Shown one piece after another: positions 32,935 through 33,618 of a DNA stretch of 33,618 nt (the first letter of the stretch is position 1; every line of letters starts with the position of its first letter). Under the pieces are notes generated by a model that saw only the letters and a program-made list of their open reading frames with translations, did no database searches and was not told where the DNA came from. Both the position numbers and the translations under genes were made by a program. Origin of the DNA: Gemmatimonadota bacterium (GTDB taxonomy: Bacteria > Gemmatimonadota > Gemmatimonadetes > Gemmatimonadales > Gemmatimonadaceae); the NCBI GenBank assembly GCA_027622655.1, contig JAQBYI010000034.1:1-33618 (forward strand), given 5' to 3'.

Positions 32935-33125
32935 AGCCTACTACGCTGCGGGAGCAGACGCCACGTGACAGGCGACAGGTGACTCGATTCGGGCCAGTTT
33001 CGGCTTGCCGGGTGCGCGCATGTCGGCTTATGCTGTTCATCAAGGGGTCTTATGTGACCGACCTATCTGGCAAGCCATTTGATCGCGCGCGGCGTGGCTG
33101 CAAACATTGAGGGGGTGGATGCTCG
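32935..33125. other. Intergenic region between the kinase and the insertion sequence
   Basis: About 190 nt with no gene. It contains a short direct repeat (GACAGGCGACAGG, near 32968-32980) next to partly palindromic bases GTGACAGG...CAGGTGAC, which could be a regulator site for the kinase. No convincing promoter was found. Confidence 0.3.
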
Positions 33126-33618
33126 GGTATGTCCCGTTTCTAGTTGAAAGTCAGGTGATGACTCGGGGGTCAACGGTCACGCAGCAACCTTCAGCTTCGA
33201 CTCCACGTTCGCACGGAGTACACGCACGAGCAAGGGCAGGTGGCGGAACCCTTTGATGCGACGGAACTGGGCTTCGAGCGCGAGGAGCGCCGCCGCGCAC
33301 CAGCGTTGCTTCTGATCGCTCGTCCGCCAGTACGTCACGCGCCGCCGCCGGGCTTCGACGCGCGCCATCACGGACTCGAGCAAGTTCGTCGTCTTGAAAC
33401 TGGTGCCCAGCTCGACGAAGACGCCGAGCCGGTGCAACGTCAGCGTCTCCTCGAGCCCCTCGGTGAGACTGCCGGCGGCGGAGAGGTTCGCCAGCCGGAG
33501 CTCCCGCTGGCATCGCGTGAGCGCGGCATGCGCCGCCGCGTAGGTGGGCTGCTCGTAGGCGGCCTGCAGCTTGCCGCGCCAGAGGGGCTGGAGCCGGAGC
33601 GGCAGGTGCCGCACGACG
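33126..33618 (-). mobile_element. 3' part of an IS256-family insertion sequence
   Basis: The transposase C-terminus reaches the right window edge. Past its stop, the sequence around 33126-33155 (GGTATGTCCCGTTT, then AGTTGAAAGTC) resembles IS256-type ends (TGTCC, then GTTGA). The exact boundary is uncertain, and the other end and target duplication are out of view. Confidence 0.55.
33177..33618 (-). CDS. IS256-family (Mutator-type) transposase, C-terminal part
   Basis: The last roughly 147 residues of a DDE transposase whose 5' part lies beyond the right edge. LGTSFKTTNLLESVMARVEARRRRVTYWRT, in pattern, matches the end of Mutator/IS256 transposases, where TTNxxES contains the catalytic Glu of the DDE triad. 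RWCAAALLALEAQFRRIKGFRHLP then matches the conserved C-terminal helix. The GTG at 33614 is an internal codon, not the start. The stop is TGA at 33179-33177. No frameshift is visible in this part, so the element could be intact. Confidence 0.85.
   Translation of the reverse strand, partial: VVRHLPLRLQPLWRGKLQAAYEQPTYAAAHAALTRCQRELRLANLSAAGSLTEGLEETLTLHRLGVFVELGTSFKTTNLLESVMARVEARRRRVTYWRTSDQKQRWCAAALLALEAQFRRIKGFRHLPLLVRVLRANVESKLKVAA

Noticed and set aside
1-33618. CRISPR array or phage defence island
   Set aside because: No regularly spaced repeats and no cas, toxin-antitoxin or restriction genes are visible.

Overview
The window is about 33.6 kb of GC-rich bacterial chromosome, packed almost entirely on the minus strand with housekeeping and biosynthetic genes. 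The diaminopimelate pathway, a predicted outer-membrane beta-barrel protein, a membrane-anchored RNase Y with its usual neighbours and a six-domain ribosomal protein S1 fit a GC-rich, diderm, non-proteobacterial lineage. Gemmatimonadota is my best guess, from gene order and protein style rather than a database match. Coding is very dense: many neighbouring genes share ATGA, GTGA or TGATG stop/start overlaps, which indicates long operons with translational coupling.

Layout, left to right. At 1-107 is the 3' end of a plus-strand response-regulator gene. From 7387 down to 127 runs an aromatic/acyl-CoA carboxylase operon: a tyrosine-rich leader peptide with an attenuator, DAHP synthase, chorismate mutase, prephenate dehydrogenase, a propionyl-CoA-type carboxyltransferase, biotin carboxylase, a TrmA-family RNA methyltransferase and a biotin carrier protein. 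rpsA (7453-9285) has its own promoter. From 17533 down to 9465 runs tRNA-Gly, tRNA-Leu, a DapE-like amidohydrolase, asd, lysC, dapB, dapA, dapD, aroA and cmk, covering most of the aspartate-to-diaminopimelate route plus one shikimate step. A glycosidase-like (alpha/alpha)6 protein (minus) and a beta-barrel outer-membrane protein (plus) diverge around 19.4 kb. From 30594 down to 21111 runs rny-folD-xseA-xseB-ispA-dxs-nadK-recN. At the right end are a soluble PAS hybrid histidine kinase, a possible 43-residue membrane protein overlapping its start, and the 3' part of an IS256-type insertion sequence cut by the window edge.

The most interesting signal is the region upstream of aroF (about 7252-7427). 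A 26-codon leader ORF has five Tyr codons, four of them consecutive. It is followed by a strong GC hairpin with a U-rich tail, and three mutually exclusive pairings can be drawn (pause, antiterminator, terminator). This is the architecture of ribosome-mediated attenuation, here apparently sensing tyrosine and placed before the genes that make tyrosine. Because the operon continues into acyl-CoA carboxylase genes, the same switch may also affect carboxylase expression.

Secondary signals are a tRNA-Leu only 19 nt upstream of the DapE-like start, a CTCG microsatellite just upstream of the rpsA promoter, a possible structured RNA upstream of rny, a small overlapping membrane-protein ORF, and a 68-bp tail-to-tail overlap between recN and the outer-membrane protein gene.
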